Part shown: positions 1 through 7,669 of the stretch, one piece after another
Layout of the letters: each line of letters opens with the position of its first letter
How positions within the stretch are numbered: position 1 is the first letter of the stretch
Source: MB-PLM-2 sp964385715
GTDB lineage: Bacteria > Planctomycetota > Planctomycetia > Pirellulales > UBA7805
DNA length: 34,675 nucleotides
NCBI GenBank assembly: GCA_964385715.1
Contig: CAYLRE010000014.1
Coordinates: 1-34,675 of the forward strand
Direction: 5' to 3'
Translations under genes and position numbers: made by a program
The notes under the pieces: generated by a model
Databases searched by the model: none
What the model saw: only the letters and a program-made list of their open reading frames with translations
Told to the model about the DNA's origin: nothing

Positions 1-584
1 CGCGCAGTGACATGATGGAGGAAACGCAGCGAGAGCAGGTGCGACAGCGGGCGAAAGAACTGGCGCCACAAGCCGCTTGGGCAGAAGTGGTGCACGCCCC
101 GCGAGCACTGATCTCGGCCAGCGGCGAAGAGCAACCGCTTGAGTCGCTCCGCGGGAAACGGGTGGCGGCCTTTAGCGGCATCGGCAACCCGGCCGGCTTC
201 CGCCACACACTTGAGACCTGCGGCTACGACGTCACCCGCTGGCGCGAGTACCCGGACCATCATCGCTATAGCCGTGAGGACATCGAGGCCTTGGTGCAGT
301 GGGCGATGCGAGCTGGCGACTTGGCGGAGAACACAAAGCCAGACGAGAGTGAAGCAGAAACCAATAGCGGGGAGCAGCCGGCAGCCGAGGAGCCCGTCGA
401 GGCTGTCCTCTGTACGCATAAAGACTTGGTGAAGATCGATCTGCCCAGGCTGGGCAATATCCCACTCCTGGCGGTGGCCGTGGGCATCGAATTCCGGACC
501 GGCGAGGTGGCCGTAGTCGAGCGGCTAGAACGGCTGCTGGCGAACGAAAACGCTGAAACGGAAGGTCCAAAGGGCAAACAATGA
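1..584 (+). CDS. lpxK: Tetraacyldisaccharide 4'-kinase (LpxK), C-terminal part; cut by the window start
   Basis: LpxK phosphorylates the 4'-position of the tetraacyl-disaccharide 1-phosphate lipid A precursor at the inner face of the cytoplasmic membrane. The reading frame enters the window already open (first full codon at base 3), so the kinase P-loop half lies upstream. What remains shows the typical LpxK C-terminal signature: the strand VAAFSGIGNPAGF, then a helix (RHTLETCGYDV), then YPDHHRYSREDI, which matches the family's conserved DHH-type segment. A low-complexity acidic stretch (about residues 105-130 of the visible part) precedes the last strands and is not typical of short LpxK proteins. 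The stop overlaps an ATG at 581 by four bases (ATGA), suggesting co-transcription with the next gene. Confident family call; partial gene. Confidence 0.88.
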   Translation, partial: RSDMMEETQREQVRQRAKELAPQAAWAEVVHAPRALISASGEEQPLESLRGKRVAAFSGIGNPAGFRHTLETCGYDVTRWREYPDHHRYSREDIEALVQWAMRAGDLAENTKPDESEAETNSGEQPAAEEPVEAVLCTHKDLVKIDLPRLGNIPLLAVAVGIEFRTGEVAVVERLERLLANENAETEGPKGKQ

Positions 585-994
585 GGCCGGAAACCACGAG
601 CAGCGGCCGACTTAACCCGGCGGAGGTAGGTCGCCAATTCACCACCCCCGAGCTGCCAGCCGCCTCGCAAATCAGCAAGCTCGCTAGCGGCGGCAATCGC
701 CCCAGACACTATCCTCCGGCGCCAATCCCAAATATCATTAGGGCAGCTGACGATCGCGTCGGCATCACTCCCATACCCCACCCCACAAGCTGGCAACCCG
801 CTAGCACCTCCGGCCAGCGAAGCAGAACGACTGACGTTGACGGCGTTGCGCTTCCTTGCCACACTTCCGCCCGCCCCACCGATCTCCGTCCTACCGACTT
901 CGGCAAGCCCTGGAAGATCACCACGCCCCACCACCCGCATGCCAACCGTAACAGAGCATCGTGCTGCCTGCGCCGTTACGTCGGAGTATCGCAC
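585..994 (+). other. Stretch between lpxK and the NeuC-like gene, probably untranslated
   Basis: The frame of the next gene stays open back to an ATG at 581, which overlaps the lpxK stop and has an AAGGG-type ribosome site just before it. The 138 codons from there to 995 are rich in Pro, Thr, Ser and Arg, use rare codons (AGA, AGG, ATA) that neighbours avoid, and show no domain I recognise. I therefore treat the stretch as leader or intergenic DNA. The alternative, a translated N-terminal extension, cannot be excluded. The opposite strand is also open across 266-994, but nothing recognisable is encoded there. Confidence 0.4.
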
Positions 995-2242
995 TTGAGA
1001 AATGTCACCGCTATCATCGGCACCCCAGCGGACGGCTGTTGCTACGCGGCGCTGCTAAGCGCCATCGACTCTGATCCCGAGCTGCAACTCGACCTCGTGG
1101 TCTGTGGTCGGCGCACGTCGCCGGAGCTCGACACGCGATGCTGCACGCTGGTCGCCGCCGGCTTCGAGATTCGTCGCCGCGTCGAACTAACTCGGGCGGC
1201 CGAAACCAACTCCGACGTCGTCACGCTGCCGACGCACGAGCGGATCGCCTTCGCCGAAGCCTTGCACTCGAAGCGATCGGATCTGGTCCTCTTGTTGGGT
1301 GAATCGGAAGAATTGCTCTCCGCGGCCCAAGCGGCTCGCACCGCTGGCATTCCTATCGCCCAAGTCATCAACGGACCGGTCGAACCAAACATCCAACAAG
1401 AAACCGATCACGCGGCGCTCGCTGAGATCTGCCACCTTCACTTCGTCACCAACGAGACCGATCAGCAGGCGCTCGTCGCCCAAGGCGAAGACGCTTGGCG
1501 AATCCATGTCGCCGGCAGTCCGCGGCTGGACCAGCTGCGAGCTTGTCCCACGATGAAACGTGAGGAACTCGAAGATCGCCTCGGCTGCCACCTCGAAGAG
1601 CCGCTGCTCGTGGTCAGCTACCTGCCGGACTCCGATGCCAAGCTAGACGACATCGACATCGACGGCAGCGGCGACGAAGCGGAACAAGAGATTACCGAAT
1701 CGCAGCAGGTGCAGAACTTGCTGGAAGCGATCGAGATCCTCGACCTTCCGACGGTCTTTGCCTACCCACGTGGTTCGGACATTTCGGCCGCGGCGATCGA
1801 GGCCTTACGCTGCTACGCCGATCAACACGAGAACACCCACCTGGTGCCGCGGTGCGAGTGGCCCACCTACTGGAATCTGCTTCGGCAGGCCACCGCGCTT
1901 GCCGGGAACGATGCCGCAGCAATCGTTGAAGCGGGTTGGTTGAAGCTGCCGGTGGTCAACATTGGTACGCGACAGGCTGGCCGCCCTAAGGTCGATGGGC
2001 TGCTCAACAGCGGCTACGGACGGGAAGAGATCTTCGCTTCGATCGCGACCGTGGTGGCCAAAGAATTCCCGGACCTTTATCCGGATCAGACAAGCCCCTA
2101 TGGCGACGGTACCTCGGCCGCGAAGATCGTGGCGGAGCTGAAGAACGTCACAATCAACGAACGTCTGCTGAAGAAGCTACCCCGACAGGCGGTCGCGATG
2201 CCGCTCACCGCGGCGCGAGAATCGGTCACCGCTCTCCAGTAA
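995..2242 (+). CDS. Divergent UDP-N-acetylglucosamine 2-epimerase (NeuC/WecB)-like protein
   Basis: The fold is that of NeuC/WecB epimerases (GT-B, hydrolysing type). It opens with NVTAIIGTPADG, equivalent to the family's first strand and glycine loop, and near the C-terminus has GNDAAAIVEAGWLKLPVVNIGTRQAGR, cited here as positions about 308-334, the UDP-binding signature. Usual catalytic positions look changed: the family GDR motif reads GES, the HxGGE loop reads QVINGPVE, and the histidine of the second-domain HP motif is missing (SYLPDS). An acidic insertion (about residues 215-235) is also unusual. The chosen start is TTG at 995, preceded by GGAG with eight-base spacing, which places the first residue where homologues begin; length 415. 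It follows lpxK and may act on envelope sugars. Family is fairly sure, activity is not. Confidence 0.7.
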   Translation: MRNVTAIIGTPADGCCYAALLSAIDSDPELQLDLVVCGRRTSPELDTRCCTLVAAGFEIRRRVELTRAAETNSDVVTLPTHERIAFAEALHSKRSDLVLLLGESEELLSAAQAARTAGIPIAQVINGPVEPNIQQETDHAALAEICHLHFVTNETDQQALVAQGEDAWRIHVAGSPRLDQLRACPTMKREELEDRLGCHLEEPLLVVSYLPDSDAKLDDIDIDGSGDEAEQEITESQQVQNLLEAIEILDLPTVFAYPRGSDISAAAIEALRCYADQHENTHLVPRCEWPTYWNLLRQATALAGNDAAAIVEAGWLKLPVVNIGTRQAGRPKVDGLLNSGYGREEIFASIATVVAKEFPDLYPDQTSPYGDGTSAAKIVAELKNVTINERLLKKLPRQAVAMPLTAARESVTALQ

Positions 2243-2267
2243 ATGAAACTCTCGGCTCTCTAGCCGG

Positions 2268-2549
2268 CTACCAGACGACGATCTGATTGTCGATGGGCAT
2301 ATCGCCCGCGACATCCATGGCCGCGGTTTGGGCCAACTGATTGCAGTGGAATGTCGCACAGAAGCCCCGCAGCAAGATCGTGTCCTCGCTGATCTCTACT
2401 TCGATCTTGTGGACGCGTCCGCCGGTCGCGGATTGCACGGCACGCTCGACCTCTTTGGCCAGCTTTAGACACTCCTGGTCGTAAGCGGAGTCTTGGGTTG
2501 CCACTTTATCGGTCACAGCCGTGGCGGCTCTTAGGTTAACATCTTCCAT
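2268..2549 (-). CDS. Small BON-domain protein
   Basis: A 93-residue protein consisting almost entirely of one BON domain. A helical first half (ECLKLAKEVERAV) leads into the strand KIEVEISEDTILLRGFC, then a helix with alanines and the closing strand IDNQIVVW. This order, with the LRG turn between strand and helix, is the BON pattern. BON domains are usually found in envelope or membrane-associated proteins and bind lipids or protein partners. No signal peptide or membrane helix is present, so this one is probably cytoplasmic, as are many stand-alone planctomycete versions. The start is the ATG at 2549, preceded by GAGGAG with eight-base spacing; a GTG nine bases upstream overlaps that ribosome site. 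It converges with the NeuC-like gene, 25 bases away. Confidence 0.72.
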   Translation of the reverse strand: MEDVNLRAATAVTDKVATQDSAYDQECLKLAKEVERAVQSATGGRVHKIEVEISEDTILLRGFCATFHCNQLAQTAAMDVAGDMPIDNQIVVW

Positions 2550-2987
2550 GGTGTTCACTCCTCAACCTGGACGCAGCGCGAATCGAGCAATTGAGTCGCA
2601 GTAATCCGAGGTCACTTCCGTGTACGCAAATCATCAGATCGAACGTTCGGCAGCGCCGCCGAACAGCTCGGTAAAATCCTTATTCAGATCAACTCGGCCG
2701 CCAACCGCCAGGATGTGATCACGTCAGTGATTTAGTCTGGCCGCCGATGATCGATACTCCCCATGCCCAACATGCCACCGCCGAGTCTCTTGATGGACAC
2801 GTCGACGCACGGACACCGATGGCTTAGCGAAAATCCTTCCGCAGGCCATCGCAGTCAAATCTACGACGACCGTGCGGCGCGGGTCAAGTCCACGTTCGTG
2901 CAGCAATGCTAGCAAAGCGACCGCGCGGTGTGCGGCGACGTCTTCAAGATGGCTTAACAAACCCGACCAACTGCCAACCGATCAATA
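2550..2987. other. Intergenic region between the BON gene and cysC
   Basis: No coding sequence is convincing in these 438 bases. A perfect hairpin, GTTCGGC at 2645-2651 pairing with GCCGAAC at 2658-2664 around a six-base loop, could end the cysC transcript or be a binding site, but no T-run follows on either strand. Nothing else stood out. Confidence 0.4.
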
Positions 2988-3644
2988 TCAGCGAATCTTG
3001 CCGGCGGAGCGCAAGAACTCCACGACCTCCGTCGCCAGCGCGTCGGCCTCTCGATCGCCCGCGTCGAGAACCAACTCGGCATTGAGCGGCGGCTCATAAG
3101 GATCATCGATTCCGGTGAAACCCTTAATTTCCCCGGCCCGTGCCTTCTTATAGAGCCCCTTGGGGTCTCGGCTCTCACAGATCTCCAGTGGAGTATCGAC
3201 AAAGACTTCAACAAAGTCTCCGTCCGCCTGTTGAGCACGAACCGCGTCACGGTCCTTACGGTATGGGCTGACAAACGCCGTCAACACGATCAGCCCGGCC
3301 GAAGCAAACAGCTCAGTCACGGCCCCAATGCGGCGAATGTTCTCCTCACGATCTTCGGCCGAGAAGCCGAGTCCGAATCTCTTCGCGAAATCTTCACTAT
3401 GGGACTCTGTCAACAAAGCAGGCGTGGCGTTCAGCCCGTGTCGCACGTTGTCGCCATCGAGCACAAAGGTTCGCACACCCAGGGCATGGAGCTTGTGGTC
3501 GACCAAGTTGGCCACGGTGCTCTTGCCCGAGCCGCTCAGGCCGGTGAACCAGACGACGCACCCTTTGTGCCCCCCCTGCTCTTCCCGCTGCTGGCGTGAA
3601 ACGCTGTGCTCGTGCCAATAAACGTTGACTTGTTCGTCGGACAT
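2988..3644 (-). CDS. cysC: Adenylylsulfate kinase (APS kinase)
   Basis: The enzyme phosphorylates adenylylsulfate to PAPS using ATP, the second step of sulfate activation. The 218-residue protein shows the P-loop GLSGSGKS (about 35-42), the DGDNVRHGLN block (63-72) that binds the nucleotide and substrate, GFSAEDREENIRR (93-105) and FVSPYRKDR (124-132). Between the HGLN and GFS motifs there are about twenty extra residues compared with the Escherichia coli enzyme, a planctomycete-type insertion near the substrate lid. The start is ATG at 3644 with AGGGA just upstream; a TTG five codons earlier lies on the far side of that site. No cysD, cysN or reductase gene is adjacent, so it stands apart from the rest of sulfate assimilation. 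Confidence 0.93.
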   Translation of the reverse strand: MSDEQVNVYWHEHSVSRQQREEQGGHKGCVVWFTGLSGSGKSTVANLVDHKLHALGVRTFVLDGDNVRHGLNATPALLTESHSEDFAKRFGLGFSAEDREENIRRIGAVTELFASAGLIVLTAFVSPYRKDRDAVRAQQADGDFVEVFVDTPLEICESRDPKGLYKKARAGEIKGFTGIDDPYEPPLNAELVLDAGDREADALATEVVEFLRSAGKIR

Positions 3645-3825
3645 GAAGTTCCCTGACAAGATTCCTAGAAGAACCGATTGATCTGAGCCTAGAGCGTCTG
3701 AAGTTGTGCCCCGAGGACCAACTTCCCCCAGGCCAACCTCGCGACCAAGACCGTATTGTTAGATCATAGTCACCGCAGGCACCGATCCGCAACGCAAAGG
3801 GGCCCCCACGATAACGAACCGCCCA

Positions 3826-4908
3826 TCAATCGCTAATGCCGGCCAGTTCGCACAAGTTGCTGGCCATCACCGGTGCTGGGCAACTCCAAACCAGGAAGAA
3901 CAACGATTCCCGGCACCAACGCGAAGCCGGGTGACCTTGCACGTAGCCCGTCCCCTTGGCCGCGGAGAGCGCCGCCTGGGCGGAGCGAAGCGCAAGACTA
4001 TTGGCCCGAGCCCGCAAGTCTTCGGAGGTACAGGCAGGATTCCCACCCGCAAGCGACAACAGATCGACTTCCAGCTCATCGTGTTCGCGCCTTAGTGCCT
4101 CGGCCGGCAGTACCAACTCGTTCCGCTTTTCGCTTTCGCCCTCAACAAACGCGACGGCACTTTCTGCCAAGCCAATAGCGAGTGCCGATGTCTGCAGACC
4201 ACCGGTGCTCGCACCTGTCGCCGAGGCGATCACGTTTTCGACTGGACCGGCCAATAGCCAATCACGAGAAATCTCAACGTCGCGGACCTGAACGGCGCCT
4301 GTCTTACTGGCGGTCAGTGCCACTAACTGTTGTTCTGCGTCGCATTCAACGCCCTCGAGATCGGTCGGCACTACAGTAAGAATCTGGCGACCGTCGTCCA
4401 GTTGGGCCCCGGTGACGATCCAATCAGCCGCCAGCCCGCCAGTGACCCAGGGACTGAAACCATCGAGACGAAATCCATCGGCCGTCTCTTCGGCCCGCAA
4501 TGCCGGCCGGCCCAGGTGTCGACGACTGGTCGTAAGATGCGAGATTCCCAGCGTGGTGAAAGTTTCCCCGCTGAGCAACGACGACAGGAGCCGCTCTCGC
4601 AGGTCATCACTTGCCCAAGTGGCAATCCGACGCAGCGCCCCCGTGGCCTGCGTGATGACGAACGCAGTGGTCAGACACGATCCCGCCAGACGCAGGTAGC
4701 CCCGCATCAGGTCGGCTTCACTCCAACCCAAGCCGCCATACGCCGGATCGAGAAACCAGCGATAGACGCCCGCTTGGGCACAAAGTGTCAGCTGCTCCGC
4801 CGGCCAATCGCCGCTCTGATCGGTTTGGGCAGCCCGCTCGGAAAGCGCCTGGCAGAGCGGTTCCATGCCCGCATCCTCGGGGTTCTCGATCAGAGAAACA
4901 TCACTCAT
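3826..4908 (-). CDS. Acyl-CoA dehydrogenase-like flavoprotein
   Basis: A 360-residue protein of the acyl-CoA dehydrogenase fold. It has an all-helical N-terminal domain with the familiar PAYGGLGWS turn (about 50-60), a middle beta domain with GETFTTLGISH and the substrate-side strand FRLDGFSPWVTGG, and a helical C-terminal domain. The C-terminal domain is short. I cannot find the usual catalytic-base region (the YEGT-like segment of short-chain dehydrogenases), and the end GTGYVQGHPASRWCRE resembles the monooxygenase-like or hydroxylase branch of the superfamily more than classical beta-oxidation enzymes. Substrate is unknown. The start is ATG at 4908 with AAGG about ten bases upstream. It lies 181 bases downstream of the cysC start on the same strand and transcribes toward cysC. 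Confidence 0.75.
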   Translation of the reverse strand: MSDVSLIENPEDAGMEPLCQALSERAAQTDQSGDWPAEQLTLCAQAGVYRWFLDPAYGGLGWSEADLMRGYLRLAGSCLTTAFVITQATGALRRIATWASDDLRERLLSSLLSGETFTTLGISHLTTSRRHLGRPALRAEETADGFRLDGFSPWVTGGLAADWIVTGAQLDDGRQILTVVPTDLEGVECDAEQQLVALTASKTGAVQVRDVEISRDWLLAGPVENVIASATGASTGGLQTSALAIGLAESAVAFVEGESEKRNELVLPAEALRREHDELEVDLLSLAGGNPACTSEDLRARANSLALRSAQAALSAAKGTGYVQGHPASRWCRESLFFLVWSCPAPVMASNLCELAGISD

Positions 4909-5378
4909 TTGGCTACTACCTTCACAATCACAACTGTCCGTCGCGCTCACAAGACACCGGCTCGCTCGCAGAATTTGGCACGACACGCAGAAATCGGCCA
5001 CCAATCTTATCCGTTCACCTTATCCTGCCAAGACAACGCCGACAACCAAGCCGCTGGCTTGTCGATTCTCTTAGCGACGGTCGGCTGCCCAGACATAAAC
5101 CGGCCTGCCCAACCAACCATCTGGCGCCTGGCGTCTACCGGCAAACAAACCTAACTGGCGTGCAACCGAGCGGCACGCGGGTCGCTAACCAGAACAATTG
5201 CCTTCTTACCCATTTTCATCTAGGTACTGTGCCAGCAAACTCCTATAATTCGGTTTTAAGGTCGGACGCACCAATTACCGAATAAGCATCCGACCGCCCT
5301 GTTTACGTATTCGACCAAGATTCGGATTAACGCTTCCGACTAATTGGCCGAGTCCCATTCGAAGTGTCAGGTACGACG
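4909..5378. other. Divergent intergenic region upstream of the glucan phosphorylase gene
   Basis: These 470 bases separate the acyl-CoA dehydrogenase-like gene (-) from the phosphorylase gene (+). No coding sequence is convincing. An inverted repeat, GGTCGGA at 5260-5266 with TCCGACC at 5289-5295, lies just after the candidate promoter at 5244-5249. A second, shorter TCGGA/TCCGA pair follows at about 5323-5340. These could be operator half-sites or a leader hairpin. Confidence 0.4.
5221..5249 (+). promoter_or_regulatory. Candidate sigma-70 promoter for the glucan phosphorylase gene
   Basis: A perfect TATAAT at 5244-5249 stands 130 bases before the phosphorylase start. The hexamer 17 bases upstream (TAGGTA, 5221-5226) matches the -35 consensus poorly, so an activator may be needed. 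The inverted repeat at 5260-5295 lies just past the expected start site. Confidence 0.45.
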
Positions 5379-7580
5379 ATGAGCCAAGCAGAACTAGACG
5401 CCCCCGCCACCGCCAAACGTTCCCCTGGTCTGCCTGAACGGTCGGCCGAGACACTCTACGAAAAGTGCATGGCTCTGGCCCGCAACTTATGGTGGAGCTG
5501 GCACCCGGAAGTGGTCAACCTGTTCCGTGACCTCGACCCGATTCGCTGGCGGCAACTCGATCACAACCCGATTTCTCTGCTGGCGGAATTCACGCCGCAA
5601 CGACTGGAAACCCGTGCCACAGAAATGGTGCTCTACAGTCGAGTGAATCATGCCTATCGTCAATTGCGCGAATACATGACGTCCCATCAGACCTGGGGTG
5701 CTACCCAGGCAGGCGTATTGGGCGCGCGGCCGGTCGCTTACTTTTCGGCCGAATTTGGAATCCACGAATCGGTACCGATCTACTCCGGCGGCCTAGGCGT
5801 ACTGTCTGGCGACCATATCAAGAGTGCCAGCGGACTCGGCATTCCACTCGTGGCGATCGGCCTGTTCTACGATCAAGGTTACTTCCGCCAGCACCTCGAC
5901 CTCGAAGGCTATCAAAACGAAGAATATGTCGACACACGCGTCGACAACTTGCCGATGGAGCCGGCGCTTGGAGCCGACGGACAGCCGATCACGGTCGAAA
6001 TCGACACCCGCGAAGGTCGTCTGCTGGCCAAGGTCTGGCTGATGAAAGTCGGACGCGTCAATCTTTACCTGCTCGATTGTGATGTCGAAGGCAATAAGCC
6101 GGAAGATCGCGAACTGACGAGTCGCCTGTACGGTGGCGACACCCGCACGCGAATTCGTCAGGAGTTGGTGCTCGGTATCGGTGGCGTGCGAGCGCTGCGG
6201 GCACTCGGCATCCACCCCTCGGCCTACCACTTGAATGAAGGTCATAGTGCCTTCGCGGTGCTCGAGGTCATCAACGAGCGGATGCACAACGACGGGTTGT
6301 CGTTCGACGATGCCTTGCGAGAGGTTTCGCAGCATACCGTCTTCACCACGCACACTCCCGTTCCAGCCGGTCACGATCGCTTCGACGCCGCGTTGATTGA
6401 AGAACACATCGGTCCACTTCGCGACTCGCTCGGCATCTCGTTCGAGCAGTTGATGGGCCTCGGCCGCGTGGAACCGCAGAACGACAGCGAGACTTTCTGT
6501 ATGACGGTCCTCGCACTCAAGCTTTCGCGTCGCGCCAATGCAGTAAGCTCGCTGCACGGACAGGTTAGCCGCCGGATGTGGGCTCACCTCTGGCCATGGC
6601 GTGTCGAAGAAGAAGTTCCCATCGGCCACATCACCAACGGCGTGCATATCCCCAGCTGGCTCGCCTGGCAGATGCACCAACTATACGACCGCAACTTCCC
6701 GGCCGGCTGGACCGACAACATGGGCGAGGCAGAAGTCTGGCAGCACATTTACAATGTCGATCCGGGCGAGCTATGGGAAACGCACTACGCGCTGAAGAAC
6801 TTGCTGCTGGCGTTCACTCGTCGCCGGCTATCGCGTCAATGCCGCCGCCGTGGCGAGAGCGATGAGATGGTCGAAGCGGCACGTTCGGTGCTCGATCCCA
6901 ATGTGCTCACGATTGGCTTCGCTCGCCGATTCGCGACCTATAAACGTGCCGACCTGATCTTCTCCGACATCGATCGAATCGCCCGCATCATGCAGGACCC
7001 CGATCGACCGGTTCAGTTGATCGTCGCTGGCAAGGCCCATCCGGCCGACGAACCAGGCAAGGCCCTGATTCAGAAGATCGCCAATCTGCGTCACGACGAA
7101 CGATTCGCCGGCCGAGTCGTGTTCATCGAAGATTACGACATCAACGTCGGCCGTCACCTCACGCAAGGTATCGACGTCTGGCTCAACAATCCACGTCGTC
7201 CGCTGGAAGCTTCCGGCACGAGCGGCGAGAAGGTCGTGCTCAACGGTGCCCTCAACTTCTCGATTCTCGACGGCTGGTGGGCGGAAGCCTACAACGGCGT
7301 CAACGGTTTCGCGATCGGCAACGGACGTAGCCATGTGTCGGATGAAGTGACCGACGAGCGAGATGCGGCTGCCCTGTACGACGTGCTCGAGAACGAGCTG
7401 GTGCCGATGTACTACGATCGCGACGACGACGGCCTGCCGCGTGAGTGGATTTCGCGAATGATGAACTCCATCAGTTCGCTAGCCTGGCGATTTAGCTCGC
7501 ACCGCATGGTCATGGACTACTGCCGTAGTGCCTACATTCCGGCCGCCGGTGGATTGAGCTGCGACATGTCGACTCGCTAG
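5379..7580 (+). CDS. glgP: Alpha-glucan phosphorylase (GlgP-type, GT35)
   Basis: The enzyme releases glucose 1-phosphate from glycogen or maltodextrin with phosphate and pyridoxal phosphate. The 733-residue protein belongs to the short alpha-glucan phosphorylase family. Its N-terminus holds the DUF3417-type segment RNLWWSWHPEVV (about 28-39). The body carries VAYFSAEFG and YSGGLGVLSGDH, HLNEGHSAF, and the cofactor site GTSGEKVVLNGALNFS, where the lysine (about residue 618) should bind pyridoxal phosphate. The final GWWAEAYNGVNGFAIG is also typical. The family usually has Met before that lysine; here it is Glu. The start is ATG at 5379 with AGG seven bases upstream. No other glycogen gene is adjacent. 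It probably serves storage-glucan mobilisation. Confidence 0.94.
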   Translation: MSQAELDAPATAKRSPGLPERSAETLYEKCMALARNLWWSWHPEVVNLFRDLDPIRWRQLDHNPISLLAEFTPQRLETRATEMVLYSRVNHAYRQLREYMTSHQTWGATQAGVLGARPVAYFSAEFGIHESVPIYSGGLGVLSGDHIKSASGLGIPLVAIGLFYDQGYFRQHLDLEGYQNEEYVDTRVDNLPMEPALGADGQPITVEIDTREGRLLAKVWLMKVGRVNLYLLDCDVEGNKPEDRELTSRLYGGDTRTRIRQELVLGIGGVRALRALGIHPSAYHLNEGHSAFAVLEVINERMHNDGLSFDDALREVSQHTVFTTHTPVPAGHDRFDAALIEEHIGPLRDSLGISFEQLMGLGRVEPQNDSETFCMTVLALKLSRRANAVSSLHGQVSRRMWAHLWPWRVEEEVPIGHITNGVHIPSWLAWQMHQLYDRNFPAGWTDNMGEAEVWQHIYNVDPGELWETHYALKNLLLAFTRRRLSRQCRRRGESDEMVEAARSVLDPNVLTIGFARRFATYKRADLIFSDIDRIARIMQDPDRPVQLIVAGKAHPADEPGKALIQKIANLRHDERFAGRVVFIEDYDINVGRHLTQGIDVWLNNPRRPLEASGTSGEKVVLNGALNFSILDGWWAEAYNGVNGFAIGNGRSHVSDEVTDERDAAALYDVLENELVPMYYDRDDDGLPREWISRMMNSISSLAWRFSSHRMVMDYCRSAYIPAAGGLSCDMSTR

Positions 7581-7588
7581 GATGCCCT

Positions 7589-7646
7589 ACGAATCATCGT
7601 GGCGTCACCTTCAACTGGACACCGCTGCGCTGAAGGTCCGATTCGT
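7589..7646 (+). other. Two-tier inverted repeat between the phosphorylase and DHS-like genes
   Basis: Outer arms ACGAATC (7589-7595) and GATTCGT (7640-7646) enclose inner arms ACCTTCA (7607-7613) and TGAAGGT (7631-7637), all perfectly complementary. The fold would be a stem with an asymmetric bulge (11 against 2 bases) and a 17-base loop. No T-run follows. It could be a processing site, an attenuator or a binding site in the transcript between the two genes. Confidence 0.4.
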
Positions 7647-7669
7647 GCTTCCGCTGTGAGCTTGTGCCG

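Noticed and set aside
266..994. Long open frame on the minus strand opposite lpxK and the following stretch
   Set aside because: It overlaps a real lpxK coding region. A fragment (PNDIWDWRRR) recalls a biotin ligase motif, but nothing else of that family is in order, so chance is more likely.
986..994. A further GTATCGCAC site, as in the 11112-11135 array
   Set aside because: One isolated 9-base match in a window of this size is expected by chance about once in four windows, and it overlaps the spacing region of the NeuC-like start.
5793..6680. 295-codon open frame opposite the glucan phosphorylase gene
   Set aside because: It lies entirely within the phosphorylase coding region and has no domain.
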